Counted from the first letter of the stretch, positions 1 to 10,454 are shown. The stretch is 59,139 bases of DNA from CAVVVS01 sp963751355 (GCA_963751355.1 CAVVVS010000035.1:1-59139); one strand, 5' to 3'. Made by a program: numbers and translations. Notes: generated by a model from the letters alone, not told the origin.

Positions 1-101
1 TATAGCCTGCTCCTTTTGTCTTCCCAAACCGCCATGTAATTTCCGCTGATTGTCCGCAGCAATATCAGGATTTAACTCTGGTCGCATCACAATTACCGCA
101 G
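1..101 (-). pseudogene. Possible edge fragment of a secreted repeat protein
   Basis: On the minus strand the first ~100 bases encode, in one frame, a stretch ending NPDIAADN and, after a one-base frame change, GNYMAVWEDKRS running off the window edge. This matches the pattern of secreted repeat proteins of the type P-x-IA-x(n)-GNY-x-V-VWEDxR found in ignavibacteria and relatives. No start signal is evident and the frame is broken, so this is either a relic or a sequencing error at a contig end. The assignment is inference from a very short match. Confidence 0.3.
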
Positions 102-1082
102 CCCTTTAAATCAAATCAAAATCTTTTTTTGTTTTGTTTCAAAGTGATAAAAATAAGGTATCATACTGCAAGCCTTTTACAAATTTAGCTGAGCTTCGGC
201 TTGTTATTATTTTATAATTACGTGGATATAGTCTTTTATTTACCTGTTTAACTTAAGCAATGCAGTTTGGTGAATAAATCAAAAGAATTATTAATGCGGC
301 TATTAAAAATATTTAAAGTAACCGTCAAGATTTGTTTTCATTTTTTCACCTTTAATATCGTAGGTAAATATTATATGACAAATTACAAATTGATCAAAAT
401 ACATGCCTTGATTTAAAAGTTAATTTGTTTATATAGATGCGGTCTATATTTATTTGGTGTATTCAATAATGTATTTTACTGTATACATTTTAGTACATTT
501 TAGTACATTTTCTATATGAAGGTAAGCTTAGAACGTATTCACCGGGTGTGTGGTATCCATAATAAAACAGAACTCGAATTGACTTAAATAAAGTAACCTT
601 ACAAATATTTTAATTCAATATTTGGCACATTCAACTCCTTAAGTTGCCATGCTTGCACCTTTCATTTATTATCCAGAAGTAAATTAGTAACGGTAATTAC
701 TGCTCGGAAAACTAAACTTCAATTTTTCAAAAAAAAAATTCCACTTTGATCTAATAATAATTTATGAAATGCTAAATAATGATTTATACCATAACAAAAA
801 CTTTATTGAAGAGACGGTCAATAAAATTAATCTAAATCTTGCTGATACAAAAATATTTGATCCCTATGTAGTTGTGCTTCATTATTTATCGAATAAATAA
901 CTTTAAAAGAATTAGACCATATTAAAACTTAAATGTTTATATAATTTTCATCTCGAATTATTGATGGTAAACCCTATCTAAGGCTTGATGTAAATCATCT
1001 TATTTAAATAATATTTAATATTAGCTTTAACGACATTTTAGCCTAAACATTTAAAACGGCATATAAAGAAAATGAATTATCT
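102..1082. other. AT-rich intergenic region
   Basis: No convincing gene is seen. The longest clean small frame is 769-900 (+), 43 codons starting MLNNDLYHN, with no ribosome binding site and no recognised family, so I do not call it. A short tandem repeat lies at 481-510. The promoter of the efflux operon starting at 1083 should lie in the last part, but I could not pick a box with confidence. Confidence 0.6.
481..510. repeat. Short 10-bp tandem repeat
   Basis: The unit tagtacattt occurs twice in direct succession (491-500, 501-510), preceded by a degenerate copy (gtatacattt, 481-490). It is short and AT-rich; no function can be assigned. Confidence 0.6.
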
Positions 1083-2405
1083 ATGAAAATATTGATCCTT
1101 TTATTTTCCATTTTAATAATTATTAATTCGAGTTTATTATCTCAGACTAAAAACGACTCTGATTCATTATTACAGAATGCTACATTGAATGATTGTATTC
1201 AATACGCACTTACACATCAGCCGTCTATCCAGCAGTCGATATTAAACGAACAAATAGCAAATCAGCAGATAAAAAGCAAGCTGGCTGATTGGTTCCCCCA
1301 GTTGAATTTTAATTTTAACTTCCAGCATAATTATAAACTGCCTACATCAATTTTCCAGGGGCGTGAGGTTCATTTCGGAGTTGTTAATACTTCAAGCGGA
1401 CAATTTTCACTAACTCAAACAATTTTTAACAGAGATGTACTTTTAGCAAGCAGTACAGCGGGCGACATACGTAAGCAGGCTAAGCAGACAACCATCAATA
1501 AAAAGATCATTCTTGTAGTTAATGTGAGCAAGGCATATTACGGTGTGTTATTAGCTCAGGAACAAATAAAACTTGTAAACGAAGATATCACCCGTTTACA
1601 GCAAAGTTATAAAGATGCTTATCTGCAATATAAAAGCGGAACGGTAGATAAAACAGATTATGAAAGAGCTCAAATTGCACTTAATAATACAAAAGCTCAG
1701 AAAAAACACAACAATGAAATGTTGAAAACCAGTTATGCTAATTTAAAAGATTTAATGGGGTATCCGGTAAAACAAGATTTGAGTCTTAAATATGACACTG
1801 CAAAAATGCGCGGGGATATTTATATAGATACTACCCAAACGGTACATTATAATAATAGAATAGAATATAAATTACTAAATACTCAACTCCACTTGCAAAA
1901 AGCAAATTTGAGTTATTATTATTGGAGTTTTTTACCTTCGTTGTCCGCTTTCGGTGATTATAATTTAACGTTTCAAAATGATCAGTTATCAAAATTATAT
2001 AATCAGGATTTTCCCAGTGCATTTGTGGGCCTGACTCTTTCATTCCCGATTTTCCAGGGAGGTAAGCGTATTCAGGAAATTGATGAAGCATCTTTGGAAG
2101 TCAAACGTTCAAAATATGATATTGTCTCTTTGAAAAATTCTATTAATCTGGAGTATACTCAGGCGTTAGCAAATTATAAAAGTAATTTGAGCAGCTATAA
2201 TGAAGCCGAGAAAAATATGGAACTTGCAAAGGATGTGTATAAAACTATTCAGTTGCAGTATAAATCCGGGGTGAAGACTTACCTTGATGTTATAACTGCC
2301 GAGACGGATTTGAGAACTACGGAAGTAAATTATTTTAATTCTCTGTATCAAGTGCTTAGCAGTAAATTAGATGTTGAAAAGGCTTTGGGAAAAATTAAAT
2401 ATTGA
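1083..2405 (+). CDS. TolC-family outer membrane efflux protein
   Basis: Outer-membrane channel of a tripartite efflux pump. The 440-residue protein starts with a signal peptide (about residues 1-20, hydrophobic run then LLSQT) and carries two long helical OEP repeats, roughly residues 30-220 and 250-435, rich in alternating Gln/Ala/Leu heptads such as YKDAYLQYKSGTVDKTDYE and its counterpart near the C-terminus (IQLQYKSGVKTYLDVITAE). The repeated YKSG-x-x-x-x-x-x-Y pattern is typical of the family, and the length is normal. It is the first gene of a compact operon with the adaptor (25 bp gap) and the RND pump. The ATG at 1083 has no obvious Shine-Dalgarno, which is common in this phylum. Family assignment is firm; substrate cannot be told. 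Confidence 0.93.
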   Translation: MKILILLFSILIIINSSLLSQTKNDSDSLLQNATLNDCIQYALTHQPSIQQSILNEQIANQQIKSKLADWFPQLNFNFNFQHNYKLPTSIFQGREVHFGVVNTSSGQFSLTQTIFNRDVLLASSTAGDIRKQAKQTTINKKIILVVNVSKAYYGVLLAQEQIKLVNEDITRLQQSYKDAYLQYKSGTVDKTDYERAQIALNNTKAQKKHNNEMLKTSYANLKDLMGYPVKQDLSLKYDTAKMRGDIYIDTTQTVHYNNRIEYKLLNTQLHLQKANLSYYYWSFLPSLSAFGDYNLTFQNDQLSKLYNQDFPSAFVGLTLSFPIFQGGKRIQEIDEASLEVKRSKYDIVSLKNSINLEYTQALANYKSNLSSYNEAEKNMELAKDVYKTIQLQYKSGVKTYLDVITAETDLRTTEVNYFNSLYQVLSSKLDVEKALGKIKY

Positions 2406-2430
2406 AAGTAAAACATAAAAAAATTGCAAA

Positions 2431-3531
2431 ATGAAAAATAAAATTTATTTAATATCGCTGATAACCTTAGTCGCATTTTTAATTGTTTCTTGCGGGAAAA
2501 AACAAAATGGCGGAAGGCAATTCCCTCCTGTACAGGTTGTTTCCTACAAAGTGAAGGAGGAGAAAGCTTCATATTATAACGAATATCCTGCAACAGTTGT
2601 TGCTCTAAACCAGGTTGAAATTCGACCTGAAGTTTCAGGGTATATTACTGGTATTTATTTTGAAGACGGTCAGCATGTTAAAAAAGGTATGAAGCTGTAT
2701 GCCATTGAACAGCAGCAGTATAAAGCCGCTTATGACGTTGCCAAAGCTAATCTTCAAAAGGCTAAACAGGATTATAACAGGTACAAAGAATTAGCGAAGA
2801 ATAACGCAGTTGCAACCCAGGTACTTGAGCATTCTTTAGCCGATCTGCAGGCTGCCGAAAGCAATCTCAAGGAAGTGGAAACGAATTTGAAAAATTCTGT
2901 CATAAATGCTCCGTTTGACGGCACAATAGGAATTTCACAGGTGAAGCTTGGCTCAGCAGTATCGCCGGGTCAAACATTATTAAATACAATTTCCTCCGAT
3001 AATCCTATGGCGGTTGATTTTTCAGTAGACGAAAGTAAAATCAGCAGATTTACGGAATTGCTCCATAAGAAAAACCAGAGAAAAGATTCAACTTTCACAT
3101 TAGTTTTACCGGACAATTCAATATATCCCTATCCCGGAAAACTTATCTTGTTAGACAGAGCAGTTGATCCTGAAACAGGAACTATAACTGCCAGACTGGT
3201 TTTTCCTAATCTCAAAAATTTGTTAAGGCCCGGTCTTACATGCAACGTGCGGATACTTAATAATAATTCTGCTAAAAGCGTAATCATTCCTTACAAGGCG
3301 GTAATTGTTCAAATGGGTGAATATTTTGTGTTTGTAATACATAACAAAAAGGTTTCGCAGAAGAAAATAGAATTAGGAAGAAGCATTAAAGATATAGTAA
3401 TTGTTAAAAGCGGATTGAAACCCGGTGAAGATATTGTAACCCAGGGAGTTCAAAAACTACGTGATAATTCTCCCGTGGTGGTCGCATCCTCAAACGATGG
3501 AAATTCCGCAGACGGAAATTCTGGTAAATAA
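2431..3531 (+). CDS. RND efflux periplasmic adaptor (membrane fusion) lipoprotein
   Basis: HlyD/AcrA-type adaptor that bridges the inner-membrane RND pump and the TolC-like channel. The N-terminus has a lipobox ending in Cys21 (FLIVSC), so it is anchored by lipid. The lipoyl half-motif VRPEVSG-like sequence (IRPEVSGYITGIYFEDGQHVKKG, about residues 66-88) is followed by a helical hairpin (about 95-150), the second lipoyl half (INAPFDGTIGIS) and the beta-barrel domain with LLDRAVDPETGTITARLVFPN near residue 235. The length of 366 is normal. It sits between the TolC-like gene and the pump gene with a 19 bp gap to the latter, forming one transcription unit. Assignment is firm; exported compound unknown. 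Confidence 0.94.
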   Translation: MKNKIYLISLITLVAFLIVSCGKKQNGGRQFPPVQVVSYKVKEEKASYYNEYPATVVALNQVEIRPEVSGYITGIYFEDGQHVKKGMKLYAIEQQQYKAAYDVAKANLQKAKQDYNRYKELAKNNAVATQVLEHSLADLQAAESNLKEVETNLKNSVINAPFDGTIGISQVKLGSAVSPGQTLLNTISSDNPMAVDFSVDESKISRFTELLHKKNQRKDSTFTLVLPDNSIYPYPGKLILLDRAVDPETGTITARLVFPNLKNLLRPGLTCNVRILNNNSAKSVIIPYKAVIVQMGEYFVFVIHNKKVSQKKIELGRSIKDIVIVKSGLKPGEDIVTQGVQKLRDNSPVVVASSNDGNSADGNSGK

Positions 3532-3550
3532 AAGACTGATAGGATATTAA

Positions 3551-6500
3551 ATGATTGCTAATACTTTTATAAAGAGACCGGTAACAGCTATAGTAATATC
3601 AATTGTAATTATTTTAATTGGCTTTTTAGCCATTTTAAATTTACCTGTCAGTCAATATCCGGACATAACTCCGCCGACCGTAAATATATCGGCATCTTTT
3701 ACCGGCGCAGATGCAACAACGGTTGAACAGACCGTAACTACTCCTATCGAAACCCAGGTAAACGGTACACCTGGTATGGCATACATGACCAGCAACAGTA
3801 CAAGTGATGGAAGATCTTCGATCAGTGTTACTTTAAACTCCGGAACTGATCCTGATATAGCTACTATGGATATTCAAAACCGTGTGGGGATTGCAACTCC
3901 ACAACTTCCCGATATAGTAAAAAGACTCGGAGTTACAACCAGGAAACGTACCTCAAGTATATTAATGATTGTTGCAATTTACTCTCCGCATAAAACTCAT
4001 AATATTTCTTTTCTTGATAATTACACAAACATATATGTTAAAGATGCACTTTTAAGAGTTAAAGGAGTTGGAGATGCTTTTGTAAGGGCAGATAATTTCA
4101 GTATGCGCATTTGGCTTGAACCTGATAAATTAGCACAATTGGGCCTCACTACATCCGATGTTACCGATGCATTAGCTCAACAAAATCTTCAAGTTGCCGC
4201 CGGAACTGTAGGTGCGCCTCCTCAAAATAAAGATCAAACTTTTCAATACACGGTTTTTACCAACAGCAAGTTAAGTTCCGTTCAAGAATTCGGTAACATC
4301 ATCGTTCGTACGAATCCTAAAACTGGAGCTATTGTTCATTTAAAGGATGTGGCTAAGGTACGACTCGGAAAGGACAGTTACGCAAATAATTCCTACGTCG
4401 ATGGTGAAAGATCGTCTTTTATACTTATATTTCAATCTCCAGGCAGTAACGCTCTCGAAGTAGCCAAAGGTGTTTATAATGAAATGGAACAATTACAGAA
4501 AACTTTTCCGAAAGATGTTCAATATAAAGTTCCTTTCGAAGCCGTCTCCGTAGTTAGAGAATCAATCAACGAAGTAGTAATTACTTTACTGGAAGCATTG
4601 CTGTTGGTAGTACTGGTAGTATTTCTATTTTTACAAAACTGGAGAGCTACTTTAATACCTATCCTGGCGATTCCTGTTTCTATTATCGGAACATTTGCAT
4701 TTTTTGTTCCGCTCGGATTTACTATAAACACTCTCACGATGTTCGGATTTGTTCTGGCCATAGGTATAGTGCTGGATGATGCCATAATTGTGGTGGAAGC
4801 GGTTCAGCATCATATTGATAACGAAAAACTTTCGCCTAAAGAAGCAACTAAGAGAGCGATGGATGACATCTCCGGCCCCGTTATTGCTATTGCTTTAATT
4901 TTAGCATCGGTATTTATCCCGGTAGGATTTATTCCCGGAATAGTCGGGAAGTTATATCAGCAATTTGCTATTACAATTGCGGTTTCCGTTTTGATCTCTG
5001 CTTTCATAGCACTTTCGTTAACCCCCGCATTATGTACATTAATATTGAAGCCGACTAATTTTAACAAGTCTTCAAAAGGACTTAATAAATTCTTTTTCAA
5101 ATTTAATGAGTGGTTTGGCAAAACAACCGGCACTTATGCAGACGGTGTTAGGAAATGCATAAAAGTTACTCCGTACTTTTTAATAATTTTAATTCTTGTT
5201 TATGCAGGAACCGTCGGATTATTCATGCAGAAACCTACCGGTTTTATTCCCAAGGAAGATGAAGGAAGAATATACGTCACTTACGAATTACCGGAAGCAT
5301 CATCAACTACCAGATCCGTAAACGTTCTTAAAAAGATGATGACAATATTAGAGAATACACCCGGCATTGATCATTTTGCAGCTATCAGCGGATTGAACGT
5401 AGTTAATTTTACAAGTAAGTCAAACAGCGGTACTATTTTTACACAGCTCACTCCTTGGGGAGATCGAAAGAGCGAAGCACTCCAGCTAAACTCTATCATG
5501 AATACACTCAGGAGAAAATTTTCAGCTATAAAAAGTGCGAATGTTATAGTAATTTCTCCGCCTTCAATTCCCGGATTAGGTACAACTGGCGGATTCACTT
5601 TTGAACTTGAGCAGCGCGAAAGTACGGATAATATTCAGCAGTTTGCCCAGGTGGTTCATGAATTTGTGGCGGCAGCTAACCAGCGCCCTGAATTGTCGGG
5701 GGTTTTTTCTTTCTTTACTGCAAATACACCTGCATACAAGTTAACCGTTGAAAGAGAAAAATGCGCCGAACTCGGTGTCCCCGTGGCAAGCGTGTTTAGT
5801 ACTATTCAAACATTTTTGGGCAGCAGCTATATAAATGACTTCACTATTTACGGGAGAGATTTTCATGTAATTATTCAAGCCGATACTGATTACCGCTCAA
5901 CAATACACGATCTCTCAAAATATTATGTAAAGAATGCTGCCGGCAAAATGATTCCTCTGAGCAATTTAGTTTCCTACAAGATTACGGAAAGTGCACCGCT
6001 GATTTCCCATTATAACATGTTTCGTTCTACCCAAATTAACGGCGGCGCCGCACCCGGCTACAGCAGCGGTCAAGCAATAGAAGCATTGAGAGAAGTCTCA
6101 GCTAAGGTATTGCCGGCGGGTTACGGTTATGAATTTTCCGGGTTGAGCAGGGAAGAGATAAATGCAGGCAGTAGTACATTTGCTATTTTCGGATTGTCAT
6201 TGCTGTTTGTATTCTTGTTCCTTTCGGCATTGTATGAAAGTTGGTCGGTTCCGTTCGCAGTTTTATTTGCAATTCCCATTGGAGCATTCGGCGCAATCCT
6301 GGCTCTTACTTTACAACCAGGTTTAAGCGATAATGTTTATGCCCAGATAGGACTTGTTGCCCTGATTGGATTAGCGGCAAAGAATGCAATATTAATTGTT
6401 GAATATGCAAAAGTGCGTGTCGACGGCGGGATGCCGCTTCTTGATGCCGTTATATCTGCGGTAAAACTGCGTCTGCGTCCGATTCTTATGACATCTATGG

Positions 6501-6730
6501 CTTTCATTCTTGGAGTTTCTCCGTTGATATTTGCAAGCGGTGCTGGCGCTCAGGCAAGGCAAACTATCGGCTGGACGGTAATCGGCGGAATGCTTGCTGC
6601 TACTATGCTGGCTATTTTTATCGTTCCGGTTCTTTTTATAGTGATTACTAAAATTGCGTACGGTAAAGAGAAACTGGAAGAATTAGAAGCATCAGGCTCC
6701 AATGAAGGTGATGTAATTCCAGAGAATTAA
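3551..6730 (+). CDS. HAE1-type RND multidrug efflux transporter
   Basis: Proton-driven inner-membrane pump of the AcrB/MexB (HAE1) family, 1059 residues, the usual length. The first helix starts FIKRPVTAIV, and the porter domain starts with LPVSQYPDITPP. The proton-relay residues are present: the Asp pair at 409-410 in TM4 (GIVLDDAIIVVEA) and Lys944 in TM10 (LAAKNAILIVEYAK). The N-terminal half ends with the GFIPKEDEG motif after TM7 and the C-terminal half repeats the fold. No signs of truncation. It is the last gene of the efflux operon starting at 1083. No local TetR or two-component regulator is present, so its control is not visible here. The likely role is export of hydrophobic drugs or envelope compounds. 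Confidence 0.96.
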   Translation: MIANTFIKRPVTAIVISIVIILIGFLAILNLPVSQYPDITPPTVNISASFTGADATTVEQTVTTPIETQVNGTPGMAYMTSNSTSDGRSSISVTLNSGTDPDIATMDIQNRVGIATPQLPDIVKRLGVTTRKRTSSILMIVAIYSPHKTHNISFLDNYTNIYVKDALLRVKGVGDAFVRADNFSMRIWLEPDKLAQLGLTTSDVTDALAQQNLQVAAGTVGAPPQNKDQTFQYTVFTNSKLSSVQEFGNIIVRTNPKTGAIVHLKDVAKVRLGKDSYANNSYVDGERSSFILIFQSPGSNALEVAKGVYNEMEQLQKTFPKDVQYKVPFEAVSVVRESINEVVITLLEALLLVVLVVFLFLQNWRATLIPILAIPVSIIGTFAFFVPLGFTINTLTMFGFVLAIGIVLDDAIIVVEAVQHHIDNEKLSPKEATKRAMDDISGPVIAIALILASVFIPVGFIPGIVGKLYQQFAITIAVSVLISAFIALSLTPALCTLILKPTNFNKSSKGLNKFFFKFNEWFGKTTGTYADGVRKCIKVTPYFLIILILVYAGTVGLFMQKPTGFIPKEDEGRIYVTYELPEASSTTRSVNVLKKMMTILENTPGIDHFAAISGLNVVNFTSKSNSGTIFTQLTPWGDRKSEALQLNSIMNTLRRKFSAIKSANVIVISPPSIPGLGTTGGFTFELEQRESTDNIQQFAQVVHEFVAAANQRPELSGVFSFFTANTPAYKLTVEREKCAELGVPVASVFSTIQTFLGSSYINDFTIYGRDFHVIIQADTDYRSTIHDLSKYYVKNAAGKMIPLSNLVSYKITESAPLISHYNMFRSTQINGGAAPGYSSGQAIEALREVSAKVLPAGYGYEFSGLSREEINAGSSTFAIFGLSLLFVFLFLSALYESWSVPFAVLFAIPIGAFGAILALTLQPGLSDNVYAQIGLVALIGLAAKNAILIVEYAKVRVDGGMPLLDAVISAVKLRLRPILMTSMAFILGVSPLIFASGAGAQARQTIGWTVIGGMLAATMLAIFIVPVLFIVITKIAYGKEKLEELEASGSNEGDVIPEN

Positions 6731-7304
6731 ATTCATATTAAAAAATTTCGATTTATTTTTTATTTGTTCACGGGGTGTAATTTGGTATGAAATTTTAATC
6801 TCAATTCAATCAAATCCGTTGATAAAATATAACCTTATTCTATTCCAATCTCTAAAATTATTTCCCTTAAAAAATATATTCATTAAAATTCAATTTGTTA
6901 TGGTAAAATCCAAAAAAAATTAAATTTTTTTTCTTGCAAAAATGAATCAAATAATTTAGGTTTACTTTTGTTGAAGATGAATAGGGAACAGATCTAAATT
7001 TTTACGCCAAATTAAACAAGTGTACCTTAACTTACCAGTTATATTTTTTATAAGTGAAAAATGTAACCTGCGTTAACGGAATCAAACCATGCGCAAAAAT
7101 AATAATTGCTAAAAAAGGGAAATAATTATTGAAAGCAAACCCAGCGCGAAGAAGATTAAAAAAATAGACGGCAAACAAATTCGAAACGTGATTAAATGAT
7201 CTGTATGGCTGTAATCAATCATGCCAGCATGCTGTCATTCTTACCCATGACTTTGCATGTCATTAAAAATTACAAAAATCATTAATAAAAAATCCGGGAT
7301 TTAT
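6731..7304. other. AT-rich intergenic region
   Basis: Separates the efflux operon from the zinc-ribbon membrane protein. I see no terminator hairpin, RNA gene or coding frame that I can support. Confidence 0.5.
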
Positions 7305-8462
7305 ATGAAATGCGAATATTGTAAAAAAGAAATTCCAGCCGGTACTGAGGTAATAGCGAGCGGACATTTCTTCTGTAATTCCCTGCACCGTTATTCTTGG
7401 GAGCAGGAACAAATAAGAAGCGGAAAAGATATTCCGCCGAAAAAAAACACATCTGTAGATTTTAATTCCGTCAATAATTCTGGCGGGTCAGAAACCTCAG
7501 GCACAGGTACCTATGGAAAGTACTCAGCCATGTCTTTGGGTGATATTTTTAACACTGCCTTCAACTTAATTAAAAAAACATTTACACGTAATTTAATTAT
7601 TGCTGTTGTATTTCTGTTTCCTGCCGGAATATTTATGGCGTACGGAACCCACATCTACTTTACGATGTTATTGCATACAACAAAAGCTGCAGCTGAAAAC
7701 GGAGCCGGGTCCGGGCAGTATAATCCTGCTCAATTTGCAAATATGTTTATTAATGTAGGACTTTATTTCTTATCGTTTGCTATTTTCGCTCTAGCATTTT
7801 TAGGTGTAACGATTGGTATAACCAAGGTTGCCTGCAGTGAATTCGATGGCGAAAAGATTTCTGTAAGTACAGCTTTCCGTAAAATTTTTTCAGTTACATA
7901 TTTGCGGGCTATCGGTCAGATACTTCTTTTTGGAGTAATAATATTTGCTGATATTGTTGCAGTAGTAATTGTTATGGTAATCCTCAAACTCAGTAATGTT
8001 GATACTCTCAATATCATGGGAGGATTATTAATCCTTGTTAGTATTCTAACGGCGGTATACCTAATTTTTAAATGGTATTTTGCATTTATAGCCATGGTGC
8101 ATACAGGCAGCGGAGTTATCAAATCTTTTTCACAAAGCTCATCCCTTGTAAAAGGTCATTGGTGGCGAACATTCGGAATCGTATTATTGATTTCAATTAT
8201 GGTAAATTTTGCTATTTATTTAGTAATCACTCCAATCTCCTTTGTTTTCATGTGGGGATATTATTCCGAATATTTTAAACTATTAACGAGCGGAGCCATG
8301 GAACAATCGGGAATGTTGGAAATATTAAAATTAATGAGCTCTTACGGTTTTGAACTGGGAGCACTTTATATCGTGATTTTGATTCTTCAAACATTACTGC
8401 TGCCGGTGTTCAATGTTGTAATTTATTTCGATCTTAAAATCAGAAAAAATCAGTTTAAATAA
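7305..8462 (+). CDS. Zinc-ribbon multi-pass membrane protein
   Basis: I place the start at the ATG at 7305, because the product then opens directly with a metal-binding knuckle (CEYCKKEIPAG) and a second Cys/His element (FFCNSLHRYSW); an upstream TTG-type frame extension would add 16 non-conserved residues. After a Ser/Gly/Asn-rich linker (about residues 50-80) come about six or seven hydrophobic helices from residue 95 to the end. The layout of a small zinc ribbon plus a membrane domain resembles the DUF7847/glycerophosphoryl-diester-phosphodiesterase membrane-domain type, whose role is not known. It stands alone, followed by a CPBP protease after a 155 bp gap. I cannot give a function; a membrane scaffold or stress role is only a guess. 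Confidence 0.75.
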   Translation: MKCEYCKKEIPAGTEVIASGHFFCNSLHRYSWEQEQIRSGKDIPPKKNTSVDFNSVNNSGGSETSGTGTYGKYSAMSLGDIFNTAFNLIKKTFTRNLIIAVVFLFPAGIFMAYGTHIYFTMLLHTTKAAAENGAGSGQYNPAQFANMFINVGLYFLSFAIFALAFLGVTIGITKVACSEFDGEKISVSTAFRKIFSVTYLRAIGQILLFGVIIFADIVAVVIVMVILKLSNVDTLNIMGGLLILVSILTAVYLIFKWYFAFIAMVHTGSGVIKSFSQSSSLVKGHWWRTFGIVLLISIMVNFAIYLVITPISFVFMWGYYSEYFKLLTSGAMEQSGMLEILKLMSSYGFELGALYIVILILQTLLLPVFNVVIYFDLKIRKNQFK

Positions 8463-8617
8463 ACGGGTGAAGAGAATAATGATAATACTCCCGGTGAATT
8501 TTCTTTTTAATAGATATCTAAATTTATAAAAACCGGTAAATGTTCGAAATTGCGTCAGAATCATAATCTGGTTATAAAATGTTTTTTTTGAAAAGCTAAT
8601 AAAATATCGGGATATAC

Positions 8618-9553
8618 TTGATAAATGAGGAGCCGGAACCGCTGCATTTTAACGGTTCATGGGAAAATAAAAATCGTAGTATCACAGCCGCAGCAATAGC
8701 CGGTTTGGTTGGTATCGGAGCTATATTTTTTAACGTTCAATCGATTTTAATAATCGTATTTGCTCTTTTGTATCGTTTCATATATCACATCTTAATTCCG
8801 CACAATTACCTGGATAAATTAAATGCTATTTCAACTTATCTTAAGACACCTATATTAATATCGCTTGTGATATCGGAATTTATTTTTATGCTGGTTCCAA
8901 CTATTTGGATAGTCAAAAAATGGCATACAACCGATATTAGAAAATATATTAGAATAAAATTATGCCCGATTAAAGAAATCATATTGGCTGTTCTGATAAC
9001 TCTCCTATTTCTGCCTTTCTGCTATTACATTTCGTATTTACTCATAAAATATCTTGAGATACCCGAAAGCCTAATCCGCTTGAATAACCAATTATTTACT
9101 TCCGGCTCGACGGGACAATTTTTTGTGATGATTTTTGTGGTCGGAATTACGCCTGCGATTTGCGAAGAAATATTTTTCCGCGGTTATGTTCAGCGTACAT
9201 TGGAACGAACTCTCGGTATGAAAAGCTTTATTATAACGGGAATTATTTTCGGATTATTTCACATGCGCCCACTGAGTTTAATTACTCTTTCAATTTTGGG
9301 AATTCTGCTCTCCTTTTTTTATTACCGGAGTAAAAGCATTTTACCTTCAAGTGCTGCTCACTTTACCAATAATTTTATTGCAATATTTTTATTGTATGCA
9401 CAATCAAAACTAATCAATATAGGTATTCCCGCAGACGGCAATTTTTCATTATTAACTATTATCATCTCTCTATTTTTTGCAGCATTACTTTTACAAGTTT
9501 ATTGGAGAATAACAAATGTTAACTTTGCCGACAAAATAAATAATCAAATTTAA
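8618..9553 (+). CDS. CPBP-family intramembrane metalloprotease
   Basis: Membrane-embedded protease of the CAAX/ABI (CPBP) family. All three active-site motifs are present: Glu183-Glu184 with Arg188 (EEIFFRG), His215 (FGLFHMRP) and His248 with following Asn (AHFTNN). About eight hydrophobic helices span residues 30-300. The start is a TTG at 8618 since the next in-frame Met lies inside a membrane helix. Family members process prenylated proteins, mature bacteriocins or give self-immunity; nothing here indicates a specific substrate. It lies between the zinc-ribbon membrane protein and a hydrolase gene, with gaps that suggest separate transcription. Confidence 0.9.
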   Translation: MINEEPEPLHFNGSWENKNRSITAAAIAGLVGIGAIFFNVQSILIIVFALLYRFIYHILIPHNYLDKLNAISTYLKTPILISLVISEFIFMLVPTIWIVKKWHTTDIRKYIRIKLCPIKEIILAVLITLLFLPFCYYISYLLIKYLEIPESLIRLNNQLFTSGSTGQFFVMIFVVGITPAICEEIFFRGYVQRTLERTLGMKSFIITGIIFGLFHMRPLSLITLSILGILLSFFYYRSKSILPSSAAHFTNNFIAIFLLYAQSKLINIGIPADGNFSLLTIIISLFFAALLLQVYWRITNVNFADKINNQI

Positions 9554-9732
9554 TGAACATTTATTCCTCTATTTCATTTACCGGGTAGCTTTATTCTTCC
9601 GTATGTATCTAAAATTTTTAAATATAATATAAACTGAAGTATTACATCTCCTATTTGTGATTTCAAAATCAACGATTTTCAAATGAGATATGTATATTTA
9701 AAAAAAGTCTATATGAATTACGGAGAATATCA

Positions 9733-10452
9733 ATGGAACTAAAAACAGAAAACGTTGAATACATTGACGGTGAAACAAAATTAGAAGGGTATCTTTGCTA
9801 CGATTCTTCCAAGGAGGGTGAAAGACCCGGAATTGTGGTGATACATGAATGGAACGGAATAAACGATCATGTTAGAATGAGATGTCAAAAATTAGCTCAT
9901 TTGGGTTTTGCTGCTTTTGCTGCGGATATTTATGGAAAGGGTGTACGTCCCAATACAATGGAAGAATCAAGTAAACAAGCGACAATTTACCGCAGCGATA
10001 GAAATTTGATGAGAAAAAGAGCCAGCCTTGCAGTTGAACAAATTAAGAAATATGATTTTGTTGATAAAAATAAAATTGCTGCAATGGGTTATTGTTTTGG
10101 AGGAGGAGCCGCACTGGAATTAGCACGAAGCGGAGCAGATTTAAAAGGCGTCATTAGCTTTCACGGAAATCTTGATACTCCCAATCCGGATGATGCAAAA
10201 AATATTAAAGGTAAAGTCCTTATTTGCGCAGGTGCCGATGACCGGGTTTCAACAATTGATGCGTTAGCCAAATTTATCGATGAGATGAAAAATGCAAATG
10301 TAAATTATGAAATTGATATATACGGCAGCGCAGTTCACGCATTTACAAATCCCAATTCGGGAAATGACCCATCCCGTGGGTTTGCATATAATGAACAGGC
10401 GGATATACGCTCATGGGAAAAAATGATGAATTTCTTCAATGAAATTTTTTGA
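9733..10452 (+). CDS. Dienelactone hydrolase family protein
   Basis: Alpha/beta hydrolase of the DLH family, 239 residues as expected. The nucleophile is Cys121 in GYCFGGG, the acid is Asp169 or Asp170 in CAGADDRVS, and the histidine is His202 in AVHAFTNP. The early HEWNGIND block holds the Glu that orients the cysteine in characterised dienelactone hydrolases. There is no signal peptide, so it is cytoplasmic. The product ends 2 bp before the end of the convergent MFS gene. A role in lactone or ester breakdown follows from the family; whether it really acts on dienelactone cannot be judged, as no chlorocatechol pathway genes are present. Confidence 0.93.
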   Translation: MELKTENVEYIDGETKLEGYLCYDSSKEGERPGIVVIHEWNGINDHVRMRCQKLAHLGFAAFAADIYGKGVRPNTMEESSKQATIYRSDRNLMRKRASLAVEQIKKYDFVDKNKIAAMGYCFGGGAALELARSGADLKGVISFHGNLDTPNPDDAKNIKGKVLICAGADDRVSTIDALAKFIDEMKNANVNYEIDIYGSAVHAFTNPNSGNDPSRGFAYNEQADIRSWEKMMNFFNEIF

Positions 10453-10454
10453 TA

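Noticed and set aside
769..900. 43-codon frame MLNNDLYHN-
   Set aside because: No ribosome binding site, no family and AT-rich surroundings; such frames are frequent by chance.
7125..7200. TTG-started 23-codon basic frame (KANPARRRLKKIDGKQ)
   Set aside because: Too short, no ribosome binding site and no family; could be chance in an AT-rich spacer.
8463..8520. Weak cggg/cccg stem followed by T-rich sequence after the zinc-ribbon gene
   Set aside because: Stem of only four pairs with a long loop; not enough for a terminator call.
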